Shown: one piece after another, positions 6,892-15,943 of the stretch
Layout of the letters: every line of letters begins with the position of its first letter
How positions within the stretch are numbered: position 1 is the stretch's first letter
Origin: Salinarimonas rosea DSM 21201
Lineage (GTDB): Bacteria > Pseudomonadota > Alphaproteobacteria > Rhizobiales > Beijerinckiaceae
Assembly (NCBI RefSeq): GCF_000429045.1
Contig: NZ_AUBC01000015.1
Location: 110,949 to 174,948 of the forward strand
DNA length: 64,000 nucleotides
Direction: 5' to 3'
Position numbers and translations under genes: made by a program
The notes under the pieces: model-generated
The model's input: the letters and a program-made list of their open reading frames with translations, nothing else
Told to the model about the DNA's origin: nothing
The model's database searches: none

Positions 6892-9306
6892 ATGGTCCGA
6901 CGCATGACTCGCAGCGAGGAAATCCGGCCCGAAACATCCCTTGGTCGTGGGCCGAGCGAGGGTTCGCTCTCGGCTCGCGCGCGCGCCGGCGCGGGTCCGC
7001 GCGCCGCTTATCTCGAGGGGCTCAACCCGGAGCAGCGCCAGGCGGTGGAGACCACCGAGGGCCCCGTCCTCGTGCTCGCCGGCGCGGGCACCGGCAAGAC
7101 GCGCGTGCTCACCACCCGCATCGCCCACCTGCTCGCCACCGGGAAGGCGCGGCCCTCGGGCATCCTCGCGGTGACCTTCACCAACAAGGCCGCGCGCGAG
7201 ATGAAGGAGCGCGTCGCCGCCCTCGTCGGCGGCGTGGCCGAGGGCATGCCCTGGCTCGGCACCTTCCACTCGATCTCAGCCAAGATCCTGCGCCGGCATG
7301 CCGAGCTCGTGGATCTCACCAGCGATTTCACCATCCTGGGCATGGACGACCAGCTGCGGCTCCTCAAGCAGGTGATCCAGGCCGACGGCGACATCGACGA
7401 GAAGCGCTGGCCCGCCCGTCAGCTCGCCGGCGTCATCGACGACTGGAAGAACCGCGGGCTCGAGCCGCATCGCGTGCCCAAGGGCGAGGCCGCCGCCTTC
7501 GCCTTCGGCAAGGGGATCGCCCTCTACGAGCAGTACCAGGAGCGGCTGAAGACGCTCAACGCCGCCGATTTCGGCGACCTGCTGCTCGAGGCGCTGCGCC
7601 TCTTCCGCGAGCATCCCGACGTGCTGGAGCAGTACCAGGACCGCTTCCGCTACATGCTGGTCGACGAGTACCAGGACACCAACGTGGCGCAGTACCTGTG
7701 GCTGCGGCTCCTCGCCCAGAAGCGCGCCAACCTCGCCTGCGTCGGCGACGACGACCAGTCGATCTACGGCTGGCGCGGGGCGGAGGTCGACAACATCCTG
7801 CGCTTCGAGCACGACTTCCCCGGCGCCACCGTGGTGCGGCTCGAGCGCAACTATCGCTCGACGGGCCACATCCTGAAGGCGGCCTCGCACCTCATCGCCT
7901 ACAACGAGGGGCGGCTGGGTAAGACGCTGCGCACCGACGACGAGCCCGGCGAGAAGGTGATCCTCACCGGCGCCTGGGACTCGGAGGAGGAGGCGCGGCT
8001 GATCGGCGAGGAGATCGAGAGCCTGCACGGCAAGGGGCATGCGCTCTCGCAGATGGCGGTGCTGGTGCGCATTTCCGCGCAGATGCGCGAGATCGAGGAC
8101 CGGTTCGTGCAGCTCGGCCTGCCCTACCGCGTCATCGGCGGCCCGCGCTTCTACGAGCGCGCGGAGATCCGCGATGCGCTGGCCTACCTGCGGCTGGTCG
8201 CCCAGCCCGCGGACGATCTCGCCTTCGAGCGCATCATCAACACGCCGAAGCGGGGCCTGGGCGACGCGACTGTCCAGCTCCTGCACAATCACGCCCGTGC
8301 CGCCCGCATCCCCCTTCTCCAGGCGGCGCGGTTCCTCGTCGAGACCGACGAGCTCAAGCCCAAGCCGCGCGGCGCCATCCGCGAGTTCGTGCGCCAGATC
8401 GACGAATGGGCGCGCGCCATCGACGCGCTGCCGCACGCCGAGCTGGCGCGCCGCGTGCTCGACGAGAGCGGCTACACGGAGATGTGGCAGCGCGACAAGT
8501 CCGCGGACGCGCACGGGCGGCTCGAGAACCTCAAGGAGCTCGTGCGCTCCATGGAGGACTTCCCCGACCTCGCCGCCTTCCTCGAGCACGTCTCCCTCGT
8601 CATGGACGTCAACGAGGGCGACGCCGAGGACAAGGTGTCGCTGATGACGCTCCACGCCGCCAAGGGGCTCGAGTTCGACACGGTGTTCCTGCCCGGCTGG
8701 GAGGAGGGTCTCTTCCCCTCGCAGCGGGCGCTGGACGAGAGCGGCCGGGCGGGGCTCGAGGAGGAGCGGCGCCTCGCGCACGTGGGCCTCACGCGCGCCC
8801 GGCGGCGGCTGATGATCTGGTTCGCCGCCAATCGCCGCATCCACGGGATGTGGAACGCGACGGCGCCGTCGCGCTTCATCGACGAGTTGCCCGAGGGCTC
8901 GGTGGACGTGCGCGAGGCGCCGGCGCAATTCTCCGGCGGCGGCTACGGCGGCTCGCGCTTCGACCAGATCGCGGCACCCTTCGGCTCGACCTATTCCACC
9001 CCCGGCTGGCAGCGGGCGCAGGCGAACACCCGGGCGCAGGCGGAGTTCGGCGGCAGCGGCTACGGGCAGGCCCCCGGCCGCGGTCGCGGCGGCTTCTCGG
9101 ACGGCCGCCGCGGGGCGCTCGTGATCGAGGGCGAGCTCGTCGCGAAGTCCACGGGCGCCGCCTCCGCCTACGGCGTCGGCACCCGCGTCTTCCACGTCAA
9201 GTTCGGCCCGGGCTCGGTGGCGGCGGTCGACGGCAACAAGCTCACGGTCGACTTCGACAAGGCGGGCCGCAAGATGGTGCTGGACTCGTTCGTCGAGCCG
9301 ACCTGA
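6892..9306 (+). CDS. uvrD: UvrD/PcrA-family DNA helicase
   Basis: This 804-residue superfamily 1A 3'-5' helicase acts in nucleotide excision and mismatch repair. Motif I is AGAGTGKTRVL near residue 63, motif Ia FTNKAAREMKER near 100, motif II DEYQDT near 257, motif III GDDDQSIYGWRGA near 285, motif V TLHAAKGLEFD near 587 and motif VI EEERRLAHVGLTRAR near 625. The C-terminal 130 residues hold a Gly-rich linker and the YGVGTRVFHVKFGPGSV segment of the PcrA/UvrD tail, which contacts RNA polymerase in studied homologues. The ATG at 6892 is the first; one at 6904 is an alternative. Length is normal for alphaproteobacterial UvrD. Confidence 0.95.
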   Translation: MVRRMTRSEEIRPETSLGRGPSEGSLSARARAGAGPRAAYLEGLNPEQRQAVETTEGPVLVLAGAGTGKTRVLTTRIAHLLATGKARPSGILAVTFTNKAAREMKERVAALVGGVAEGMPWLGTFHSISAKILRRHAELVDLTSDFTILGMDDQLRLLKQVIQADGDIDEKRWPARQLAGVIDDWKNRGLEPHRVPKGEAAAFAFGKGIALYEQYQERLKTLNAADFGDLLLEALRLFREHPDVLEQYQDRFRYMLVDEYQDTNVAQYLWLRLLAQKRANLACVGDDDQSIYGWRGAEVDNILRFEHDFPGATVVRLERNYRSTGHILKAASHLIAYNEGRLGKTLRTDDEPGEKVILTGAWDSEEEARLIGEEIESLHGKGHALSQMAVLVRISAQMREIEDRFVQLGLPYRVIGGPRFYERAEIRDALAYLRLVAQPADDLAFERIINTPKRGLGDATVQLLHNHARAARIPLLQAARFLVETDELKPKPRGAIREFVRQIDEWARAIDALPHAELARRVLDESGYTEMWQRDKSADAHGRLENLKELVRSMEDFPDLAAFLEHVSLVMDVNEGDAEDKVSLMTLHAAKGLEFDTVFLPGWEEGLFPSQRALDESGRAGLEEERRLAHVGLTRARRRLMIWFAANRRIHGMWNATAPSRFIDELPEGSVDVREAPAQFSGGGYGGSRFDQIAAPFGSTYSTPGWQRAQANTRAQAEFGGSGYGQAPGRGRGGFSDGRRGALVIEGELVAKSTGAASAYGVGTRVFHVKFGPGSVAAVDGNKLTVDFDKAGRKMVLDSFVEPT

Positions 9307-9334
9307 GGCGCGATCCGCGCTATCCTCCCCGCCG

Positions 9335-9877
9335 ATGACCATCTACTTCACCGCCGACACCCACTTCTCCGACCCGCGCGTGCTCGCCATCGACCGCCGC
9401 CCGTTCCCCTCGCTCGAGGCGCACGATGCGGCGCTGGTCGCGCTCTGGCGCGAGACCGTTCGCGACGACGACGTCGTCTGGCATCTCGGCGACTTCGCCC
9501 GCGACCGGCCGGCCGGGCGGGCGGCGGCGATCCTGGCGCAGCTCACCGGCGAGAAGCACCTGATCCTCGGCAACAACGACCCCGACAGCGTCGCGCGCGA
9601 CCCGGGCTGGGCCAGCGTGCGGCACTACGCCGAGATCGCGGTGGACGGCCAGCGGCTCGTGCTCTGCCACTACCCGTTCCGCACCTGGCGCGACAGCGGC
9701 AAGGGCGTGATCGACCTGCACGGCCACAGCCACGGGCGCCTGACGCCGATCCCCCGCCAGTACGACGTCGGCGTCGACGTCTGGGACCACCGCCCGGTGA
9801 CGCTCGAGACGATCCGCGCGCGCCGCCGGCGCGGACCGCCGCGCCCGCCACCCGCCCGCGAGAGCGCCTCGCCATGA
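9335..9877 (+). CDS. Calcineurin-like metallophosphoesterase
   Basis: This is a 180-residue cytoplasmic protein with the full metallophosphoesterase set: TADTHFSD (DxH) near residue 6, HLGDFARD (GDxxR type) near 50, GNND near 75, LCHYPF near 108 and HGHSHG near 129. The arrangement matches the small bacterial phosphoesterases often annotated as hydrolases near helicase genes. The substrate is unknown. The last four bases (ATGA) overlap the start of the next gene, so translation is probably coupled. Confidence 0.9.
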   Translation: MTIYFTADTHFSDPRVLAIDRRPFPSLEAHDAALVALWRETVRDDDVVWHLGDFARDRPAGRAAAILAQLTGEKHLILGNNDPDSVARDPGWASVRHYAEIAVDGQRLVLCHYPFRTWRDSGKGVIDLHGHSHGRLTPIPRQYDVGVDVWDHRPVTLETIRARRRRGPPRPPPARESASP

Positions 9878-10512
9878 CCCGCCTCCTGATCACCGGTTTC
9901 GGCCCCTTCCCCGGCGTGCCGCGCAACCCGACCGAGGGCCTCGCCCGCCGCCTCGCCGCCGATCCGCGCTGGCGCAGGCGGGGCATCGTCGCCGAGGCGC
10001 TCGTCCTGCCGACGACCTGGCGGGCCGTCGACGAGATCCTGCTGCCGCACGTGCGCGAGAGCCGTCCCGACGCTGTGCTGATGCTCGGCGTCGCCGCGCG
10101 ACGCCGGCGGGTGACGATCGAGGTCCGCGCGCTCAACCGGGTCGGGCGGCTCCTGCCCGATGCCGCCGGCGGCCTGCCGATGCGCCTCGCCTACCGTCCG
10201 GGCGAGCCCTTCGTCCGGCGCGCGCGCATCGCCATCGGCCCGCTGCTGGCAGCCATGAATGCGGCCGCGCCCGGCACGACGCGCCTGTCGCGCAACGCCG
10301 GGCGCTACCTCTGCAACGGCGCCTCCTACGCCGCCCTCGCCGAGCCGGGACCCGAAGCGCTCGTGTTCGTGCACGTGCCGATGCCGCGCGAGGCCGGGCG
10401 CCCGGCCGGAACGGGCGCGGATCGCCCGGACGCTGGGCTGATGCTGCGCGCGCTCGGAGCGGCCGCGGGGCGCATCGCGCATTCGGGACGTCGGCGGTCA
10501 GCGCTCGCCTGA
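9874..10512 (+). CDS. Pyrrolidone-carboxylate peptidase (C15)-like protein
   Basis: This is a 212-residue protein starting LLITGFGPFPGVPRNPT, the characteristic beginning of pyroglutamyl peptidase I, which removes N-terminal pyroglutamate. The catalytic residues can be matched: Glu in VTIEVRALN near residue 88, Cys in AGRYLCNGASYAAL near 148 and His in VFVHVPMPR near 168. The Cys-containing block retains the NxxG(R/Y)xxCN spacing. Substrate-loop regions are diverged, so it may act on another N-blocked peptide. It overlaps the phosphoesterase gene by 4 bp. Its 3' end converges on the mocA-like gene with a 15-bp overlap. Confidence 0.75.
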   Translation: MTRLLITGFGPFPGVPRNPTEGLARRLAADPRWRRRGIVAEALVLPTTWRAVDEILLPHVRESRPDAVLMLGVAARRRRVTIEVRALNRVGRLLPDAAGGLPMRLAYRPGEPFVRRARIAIGPLLAAMNAAAPGTTRLSRNAGRYLCNGASYAALAEPGPEALVFVHVPMPREAGRPAGTGADRPDAGLMLRALGAAAGRIAHSGRRRSALA

Positions 10513-11091
10513 CGCAAGCGCGGCGAGGGCGGCGGGCGTGTCGACGTCGCGCAGGATGCTCGCGTCGCCCCAGTCCAGCTCCCGCACGTCGGCCCGCCCC
10601 TTCAGCAACGGACCCGCACCGCGATCACCCGCCAGGTCGGCGATCTCCGGCGCCAGCCGACGCGCGAGGAGCACGGGATTGCCGCGCTCTCCCGCGTGGA
10701 CCGGCACGACCGCGGCGGCACCGGACGTCTCGTCGAACGCGGCGACGAGCGCGTCGACGAGCGCGGGCGTGACGAGCGGCATGTCGCCCAGGCACACGAT
10801 CGCGGCATGCGCGTCGTCGGGCAACGCGGCGAAGCCCGCCTGCAGCGAGGTCGAGAGCCCCTCGTCCCAGGCGGGATTGTCGACGATCCGCACCGCGAGC
10901 CCGGCGAGCGCGGCGGCGACGTCCTCGCCGCGCCGGCCGACGACGACGATCACCGGGTCCGCCCTGGAGGCGAGCGCCGCCTGCGCCACCCGCCGCACGA
11001 GGGGCACGCCGTCGAGGGTCGCCAGCAGCTTCGGCGCCTCGCCGAAGCGCGATCCGCGGCCGGCGGCGAGGACGATTGCGGCGACGCTCAC
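10498..11091 (-). CDS. mocA: MocA-type molybdenum cofactor nucleotidyltransferase
   Basis: This 197-residue NTP transferase begins AAIVLAAGRGSRFG, the nucleotide-binding signature of MobA/MocA, with VCLGDMPLVTPALVDAL near residue 100. MocA adds CMP to molybdopterin to make the cytosine dinucleotide cofactor used by xanthine-oxidase-family enzymes. That fits the CODH-like enzyme encoded in the same cluster. The GTG at 11091 overlaps the stop of the upstream molybdopterin-binding gene (GTGA), so it is the last gene of a tightly coupled operon. Confidence 0.85.
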   Translation of the reverse strand: MSVAAIVLAAGRGSRFGEAPKLLATLDGVPLVRRVAQAALASRADPVIVVVGRRGEDVAAALAGLAVRIVDNPAWDEGLSTSLQAGFAALPDDAHAAIVCLGDMPLVTPALVDALVAAFDETSGAAAVVPVHAGERGNPVLLARRLAPEIADLAGDRGAGPLLKGRADVRELDWGDASILRDVDTPAALAALASGER

Positions 11092-12125
11092 GGCTCGTCC
11101 TCCGCGGCCTCCGGCCCCGCGCTCGGCTCGCCGCCGCGGGGCTGCGGCCGCGAGACGATCTCCATCAGGAGCCCGCCGACGCCCATGGCGACGATGTCCG
11201 CGCGCGTCACCGGGAGCCCCGCGAGGAGGCGATGGAGCACCCAGTCGAAGCCGTTCTCCTTGGGCGAGCGCGCGCAGCCCGGCGCGCCGACGACGGGCCG
11301 CCCGGTGATCGTGCCGACGAGGAGCAGGTTGCCGGGATCGACGGGCATGCCGAAATGATCGACGCGTCCGTCCGCCGCCTCGATCGCGGCGGGGATGACG
11401 TCGCGCCGATCGGCGATGGCGGAGGCGCCGAAGACGACGATCAGGTCCGCCTCCTGCGCGGCCATCGCGCCGAGCGCCTCGGCGAGGTCCGCAACGGCGT
11501 GCGGCCGGCGGGTCTCCGCGACGATCCGCGCCCCCGTGGGCGCGAGGCGCTTCTCCAGCACCCGCAGGGTCTTGTCGACGACCGTCGGCTTGAGCGCGGG
11601 CAGCAGCGTCGAGACGACGCCGATGCGGCGGCGGACCCAGGGCGCGATCCGCAGCGCGCCCTGCCCCGCCGCCGCGACGGCGCGCCCGAGGGCGTCCTCC
11701 GGCACGGCGTAGGGGATGATCTTCACGGTCGCGACCATCTCGCCTTCGACCACGGGCGCATAGGCGGGCAGCGTCGCCACCGTGATCGCCTCGTCGACGG
11801 CATTGATCCGCCCGACCGCCGCGGCGTCGGCGACGAGCACGCCGGCCGTCGTCGAGAACAGGTTCACGCGCCCCGTGAAGGGCGCATCGCAGCGCAGCCC
11901 CTCCCCGGCCGCGGCCTGCGCAAGCCGGGCGGCGGCGGCGTCCTCGCCGACGTCGCCGGGCTCGAGCCGCACGGCGACGATCTCGGACACGCCCGCCGCC
12001 GCGAGGGCCGCCGCCTCGGCCTCCCCGATCGCAGCCCCCTTCTTCAGGACGACCCCCGGCGCCTTGACGGAATGCACCGAGAGCGCACCGACCGCCTCGC
12101 GCACCGGGAGCGTCGCGAAGATCAT
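11088..12125 (-). CDS. Molybdopterin-binding protein (MoeA/CinA-like fold) of the CODH cluster
   Basis: This 345-residue protein carries a MoaB/Mog-type molybdopterin-binding domain in its C-terminal half: IGVVSTLLPALKPTVVDKTL near residue 180, VVFGASAIADRRDVIPAA near 250 and DHFGMPVDPGNLLLVG near 275. Similar proteins stand next to, or are fused with, MocA-like nucleotidyltransferases in molybdenum hydroxylase clusters. Here the two are separate but coupled by a 4-bp overlap. Its own ATG at 12125 overlaps the stop of the XdhC-like gene (ATGA). The likely role is holding or adenylylating molybdopterin before cytidylation; this is inferred. Confidence 0.8.
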   Translation of the reverse strand: MIFATLPVREAVGALSVHSVKAPGVVLKKGAAIGEAEAAALAAAGVSEIVAVRLEPGDVGEDAAAARLAQAAAGEGLRCDAPFTGRVNLFSTTAGVLVADAAAVGRINAVDEAITVATLPAYAPVVEGEMVATVKIIPYAVPEDALGRAVAAAGQGALRIAPWVRRRIGVVSTLLPALKPTVVDKTLRVLEKRLAPTGARIVAETRRPHAVADLAEALGAMAAQEADLIVVFGASAIADRRDVIPAAIEAADGRVDHFGMPVDPGNLLLVGTITGRPVVGAPGCARSPKENGFDWVLHRLLAGLPVTRADIVAMGVGGLLMEIVSRPQPRGGEPSAGPEAAEDEP

Positions 12126-12814
12126 CGCGCGCGCCTGCGGTCGCGGCGCAGCTCCCCGACGATCTCGCCGAGCACGGACACCGCGATCTCCGCGGGCGAG
12201 ACGGCGCCGATGTCGAGGCCGATCGGCGCATGGATGCGCGCGATCGCCGCCTCGTCGAAGCCGGCGGTCCGCAGCCGCTCGACACGCTTGGCGTGCGTCT
12301 TCTTCGAGCCGAGCGCGCCGATGTAGAAGCACTCGGCCCTCAGGCCCGCGTCGAGCGCCGGATCGTCGATCTTCGGGTCGTGGGTGAGCGCGACGAGCGC
12401 CGTGTAGCGGTCGAGCGGCCTGCTCTCCAGCGCCTCGTCCGGCCAGACGTCGAGGACCTCGACGCCTGGGAAGCGCTCGGGTGTCGCGAAGGCGGTGCGC
12501 GGATCGACGATGGTGACGTCGAAGCCCGCGATCCGCGCCATCGGCGCCAGCGCCTGCGAGATGTGCACGGCACCGATCACCAGGATCCGCGTCGGCGGCA
12601 CCTGCACGTTGAGGAAGACCTCGCCCTGCGGCGTCTCCACGATGCCGGACTTGCCCCTGCGCAGGGCGTCGTGCAGCGCGTCAACGAGAGGATCGGCATC
12701 GATTTCGGCTTCGCGAACGAGGCGCTGCGCGCCGGAGGCGAGGGACGTGACGAGGATCGCCGCACGGCGCGCGGCGCGCTCGGCGTTGAGCGCGGAGAGC
12801 AGGGGGAGCTTCAT
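12122..12814 (-). CDS. XdhC/CoxI-family protein, Rossmann domain
   Basis: This 230-residue protein has the XdhC C-terminal Rossmann domain: ILVIGAVHISQALAPMA near residue 73, VTIVDPRTAFATPERFP near 97 and FYIGALGSKKTHAKR near 158. It ends with HAPIGLDIGAVSPAEIAVS, the signature of proteins that bind and sulfurate Mo cofactor for xanthine-dehydrogenase-like enzymes. The usual N-terminal XdhC_CoxI domain with its CGG motif is absent here and is encoded by a separate gene at 13,164-13,505, so the classic protein is split in two. ATG 12814 follows GGGGAGGG. Confidence 0.85.
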   Translation of the reverse strand: MKLPLLSALNAERAARRAAILVTSLASGAQRLVREAEIDADPLVDALHDALRRGKSGIVETPQGEVFLNVQVPPTRILVIGAVHISQALAPMARIAGFDVTIVDPRTAFATPERFPGVEVLDVWPDEALESRPLDRYTALVALTHDPKIDDPALDAGLRAECFYIGALGSKKTHAKRVERLRTAGFDEAAIARIHAPIGLDIGAVSPAEIAVSVLGEIVGELRRDRRRAR

Positions 12815-12938
12815 GCGCACGCCCTCCCCGTCCGCCATCCGCCAAGCCGGCATCCTCGCTCGATGCATCGGACTGCGTCGCTCGAGGTCGTGCCGGAGGT
12901 GCGTCGTGGAGGTGCGAGATCTTTGCGCGGGCTCTTCT

Positions 12939-13131
12939 CCTTCCCTGTAGGGGAAGGTGGATCGGCGCGCAGCGCCGAGACGGATGGGGCGCGCGGAACG
13001 CGCGTTCGGCGGAGCCGAAACGGACGAGCAAAACCGGACGCCGTCACTTCCGCTTCGCGGAACGCGCCGTTGCGCGCCGCGCCCCATCCGTCACCGGCTG
13101 CGCCGGCGACACCTTCCCCTACAGGGAAGGC
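12939..13131. repeat. Composite inverted-repeat element (REP-like) between the two XdhC-type genes
   Basis: A 21-bp sequence built on CCTTCCCTGTAGGGGAAGG at 12,939-12,959 recurs in inverted orientation at 13,110-13,130. Inside, GGATGGGGCGCG and its near complement are also inverted. The element fills most of the 349-bp gap between genes, which otherwise contains no convincing coding sequence. Relatives occur at 14.76-14.91, 24.17 and 26.99-27.14 kb. Confidence 0.8.
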
Positions 13132-13163
13132 GAACACGGGCACCGGCCCTCGGCGGATCGCGC

Positions 13164-13505
13164 TCATTCCACCCGCTCCACGTAGACCCGGATGCGCCCG
13201 CCGCAGGAGAGCCCCACCCGCCACGCGGTCTCGTCCGCGACGCCGAACTCGAGCATCTTCGGCGCGCCGGTCTCGATCACGTCGAGCGCGTCCGCGATCA
13301 CCGCGCCCTCGACGCAGCCGCCCGAGACGGATCCGAGGAACTCGCCCTCCTCGTCGATGACGAGGTGCGAGCCCACCGGGCGCGGGGCCGAGCCCCAGGT
13401 CTCCACGACCGTGGCGATGGCGACGCCGCGTCCGGCCTCGCGCCAGCCTTGCGCCGCCTTCAGGATGTCCTCGTCGGTGGCGATCGGGGTCGGGCGCTCG
13501 GTCAT
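13164..13505 (-). CDS. XdhC/CoxF-family protein, N-terminal domain only
   Basis: This 113-residue protein corresponds to the XdhC_CoxI N-terminal domain. It has AIATVVETWGSAPRPVGSHL near residue 29, the conserved GSVSGGCVEGAV near 63 with its Cys, and GLSCGGRIRVYVE at the C-terminus. Full-length XdhC proteins combine this with a Rossmann domain; here that domain is a separate gene downstream. It probably takes part in Mo-cofactor maturation for the CODH-like enzyme. The ATG at 13505 follows GAGGAGG, 20 bp after the end of the VWA gene. Confidence 0.85.
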   Translation of the reverse strand: MTERPTPIATDEDILKAAQGWREAGRGVAIATVVETWGSAPRPVGSHLVIDEEGEFLGSVSGGCVEGAVIADALDVIETGAPKMLEFGVADETAWRVGLSCGGRIRVYVERVE

Positions 13506-13524
13506 GCGTGAACCTCCTCCTCGA

Positions 13525-14745
13525 TCAGGCGACGGCACGCAGCCAGACGCGCGGATCGGCGTCGCGCGAGCGCCGTGCGGAGAGCGCGTCGCAGAGCGTC
13601 TCCATGGAGCCGATGTTGTGGATCGGCCGGAACTCGTGCACGTGCGGCAGCATCGCACGAATCCCCGACGCCCGCGCCTCGAAACGATCGTATCTCAGAA
13701 GCGGATTGAGCCAGATCAGCCGCCGGCAGGATCGCTTCAGACGGTCCATCTCGAACGCCAGCGTGGTGTCCACGTCCCGCTCCAGCCCGTCCGTGAAGAG
13801 CAGCACGGTGGCCCCCTGCCCCAGCACCCGGCGCGACCAGTCGCGGTTGAAGGCGTGGAGGCAGGTGGCGATGCGCGTGCCGCCCTCCCAGTCCTTCACC
13901 CGGCCCGCGGCGCGAGCGAGGGCCTCGTCCGGATCGCGGTTCGCCATCTCGCGGGTGACGTTGGTCAGCCGGGTGGCGAAGACGAAGCTGTGCACCCGCC
14001 GGCGCTTCTCCGCCATGGCGTGGAGGAAGTGCAGGAACAGGCGCGAGTAGTCCGCCATCGACCCGGAGATGTCGAGGAGCGCGACGAGCGGCGGCGGCAC
14101 GATCACCGGCGCGCGCCAGGCGATGTCGATCGACGCCCCGCCGGCGCGCATGGAGCGGCGCAGCGTGCGCCGCATGTCGACGACGGCGCCCTTCGGGTCC
14201 GCCGCGAAGCGCCGGGTCGGCCGCGCGTCGTCGGGCAGCCGCAGGGACGCGATCAGGCGCTTGGCCTTGGCGATCTCGGCGGCGGACATCTGCGAGAAGT
14301 CCTTCTCGCGCAGCACCTCGCGATCGGAGACCGTGAGGCGCGCGGAGAAGCGCTCCTCTTCTCGGGGCGGCGGACGCTCCTGCCTGGGCGGGTTCATCCC
14401 CGCCTCGACCCGCGCGGCGCCGGCCTTCGGCTTGTCCTCCGGCTTCTTCGCGCCGGGCGCGATGGGCGACATCTGCTGGATCAGCTTCTCGATCAGCGCC
14501 CGGCGCCGCCAGAACAGCCGGAAGGCCTGGTCGAACAGGATCGTGTGCTCGTGGCGCTTCACGAAGACGGCGTGCAGCGTCCAGTAGAAGTCCTCGCGTG
14601 CGCCGATGCGCGCCGCCTCGACCGCGGCGATGGCGTCGACGACCGCGCCGGGGCCGACGGGGATGCCGGCGGCGCGCAGGGTGCGCGCGAAGTAGGCGAT
14701 GTTGTCGGTGAGCTTGCCGGGGGTGGGGTCGGACGCGTCCGTCAT
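13525..14745 (-). CDS. coxE: CoxE-type von Willebrand factor A protein
   Basis: This 406-residue protein has a C-terminal VWA domain: the MIDAS motif is in LLDISGSMADYSRL near residue 227, with LLFTDGLERD near 320. The N-terminal half is the conserved CoxE part (DNIAYFARTLRAAGIPVG, FYWTLHAVFVKRHEH). CoxE works with the MoxR ATPase CoxD to complete the Cu/Mo active site of CO dehydrogenase in Oligotropha. A GTG at 14754 is an alternative start. The MoxR gene lies upstream across a palindromic repeat. Confidence 0.87.
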   Translation of the reverse strand: MTDASDPTPGKLTDNIAYFARTLRAAGIPVGPGAVVDAIAAVEAARIGAREDFYWTLHAVFVKRHEHTILFDQAFRLFWRRRALIEKLIQQMSPIAPGAKKPEDKPKAGAARVEAGMNPPRQERPPPREEERFSARLTVSDREVLREKDFSQMSAAEIAKAKRLIASLRLPDDARPTRRFAADPKGAVVDMRRTLRRSMRAGGASIDIAWRAPVIVPPPLVALLDISGSMADYSRLFLHFLHAMAEKRRRVHSFVFATRLTNVTREMANRDPDEALARAAGRVKDWEGGTRIATCLHAFNRDWSRRVLGQGATVLLFTDGLERDVDTTLAFEMDRLKRSCRRLIWLNPLLRYDRFEARASGIRAMLPHVHEFRPIHNIGSMETLCDALSARRSRDADPRVWLRAVA

Positions 14746-14760
14746 GAGCGCCACCCCGCT

Positions 14761-14913
14761 CCTTCCCCATCGGGGAAGGTGGATCGGCGCGCAGCGCCGA
14801 GACGGAAGGGGTGCGCCGCAGGCGCAATCGGCGCAGCCGAACTCAACGTGGTCGCCGGTCCGGACCCCACCCCCGGCTCGCTTCGCTCGCCGTCCCCTCC
14901 CCTACAGGGAGGG
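14761..14913. repeat. Composite inverted-repeat element (REP-like) between coxD and coxE
   Basis: CCTTCCCCATCGGGGAAGG at 14,761-14,779 is followed by GGATCGGCGCGCAGCGCCGA, the same arm found at 12,959-12,980. The far end carries CCCTCCCCTACAGGGAGGG (14,895-14,913). It is a second copy of the family seen at 12.94 kb, filling the 193-bp gap. No gene is present. Confidence 0.7.
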
Positions 14914-14938
14914 ACGAGCACGCCTCGCGCGTCCTCCA

Positions 14939-15847
14939 TCACCCGCGCGCCTCCGCGCGGACCCGGTCGAGCACCTCCTTCGCCTTCGATCCCTGCATCT
15001 TCTGGATGTCGTCCTGGTACTTCAGGAGAACCCCCAGCGTGTCCGACACGAGGTGCGGATCGAGCGCGACCGCATCGAGCTCGACGAGCGCCGAGGCCCA
15101 GTCCAGCGTCTCGGCGACGCCCGGGACCTTGAACAGCTCCTCCTTGCGGATGGCCTGGACGAAGGCGACGATCTCGGCGGAGAGCTTCGCCGGCGCGCGC
15201 GGCGCCTTGGCGCGCAGGATGGCGAGCTCGCGCTCCGCGTCCGGATAGTCCACCCAATGGTAGAGGCAGCGACGCTTCAGGGCGTCGTGGATCTCGCGGG
15301 TGCGGTTCGAGGTGAGGATCACGATCGGCGGATGCGCGGCCTTGATCGTCCCGAACTCGGGGATCGTCACCTGGTAGTCGGAGAGGATCTCGAGCAGGAA
15401 GGCCTCGAAGGCCTCGTCGGTGCGGTCGAGCTCGTCGATCAGCAGCACCGGCGGGCCGCCGGGATCGGGCTCGAGCGCCTGGACCAGCGGGCGCTTGACG
15501 AGATGGCGCTCGGAGAAGACATCGGAGGTGAGCCGGCCCTTGTCGGTCTCGCCGGCGGCCTCGGAGAGCCGGATCTCCATCATCTGCCCGGCGTAGTTCC
15601 ACTCGTACACCGCGGCGGCGACGTCGAGCCCCTCGTAGCATTGCAGCCGGATCAGCCGGCGGCCGAGCGCGGCGGCCAGGACCTTGGCGATCTCCGTCTT
15701 GCCGACGCCTGCCTCCCCCTCGAGGAAGAGCGGCCGGCCGAGCCTGAGCGCGAGGAAGAGCACGGTCGCGAGCGGGCGGTCGGCGACGTAGCCGGCATCC
15801 GCGAGCAGGCTCTCGGTGGCGTCGATGCTGGCGGGGATATCGGGCAC
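14939..15847 (-). CDS. coxD: MoxR-family AAA ATPase, CoxD-like
   Basis: This 302-residue AAA+ ATPase has Walker A GEAGVGKTEI near residue 43, Walker B VLLIDELDRTDEAFE near 133, sensor 1 ILTSNRTREIHDALKRR near 178 and a C-terminal lid. CYEGLDVAAAVYEWNY near 75 is typical of the CoxD group. It should act as an ATP-driven chaperone with CoxE in active-site maturation of the CODH-like enzyme. The start MPDIPASIDATESLL at 15847 fits family length. Confidence 0.88.
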   Translation of the reverse strand: MPDIPASIDATESLLADAGYVADRPLATVLFLALRLGRPLFLEGEAGVGKTEIAKVLAAALGRRLIRLQCYEGLDVAAAVYEWNYAGQMMEIRLSEAAGETDKGRLTSDVFSERHLVKRPLVQALEPDPGGPPVLLIDELDRTDEAFEAFLLEILSDYQVTIPEFGTIKAAHPPIVILTSNRTREIHDALKRRCLYHWVDYPDAERELAILRAKAPRAPAKLSAEIVAFVQAIRKEELFKVPGVAETLDWASALVELDAVALDPHLVSDTLGVLLKYQDDIQKMQGSKAKEVLDRVRAEARG

Positions 15848-15943
15848 GGGCGCGCGGGCTCCTTCTCGAACGCGATCCGGGCAGGCGCGGGACGCGCCCG
15901 CCCGGGGGGACTCGCGAGCTTAGATGGCGTCGCGCCATCCGCT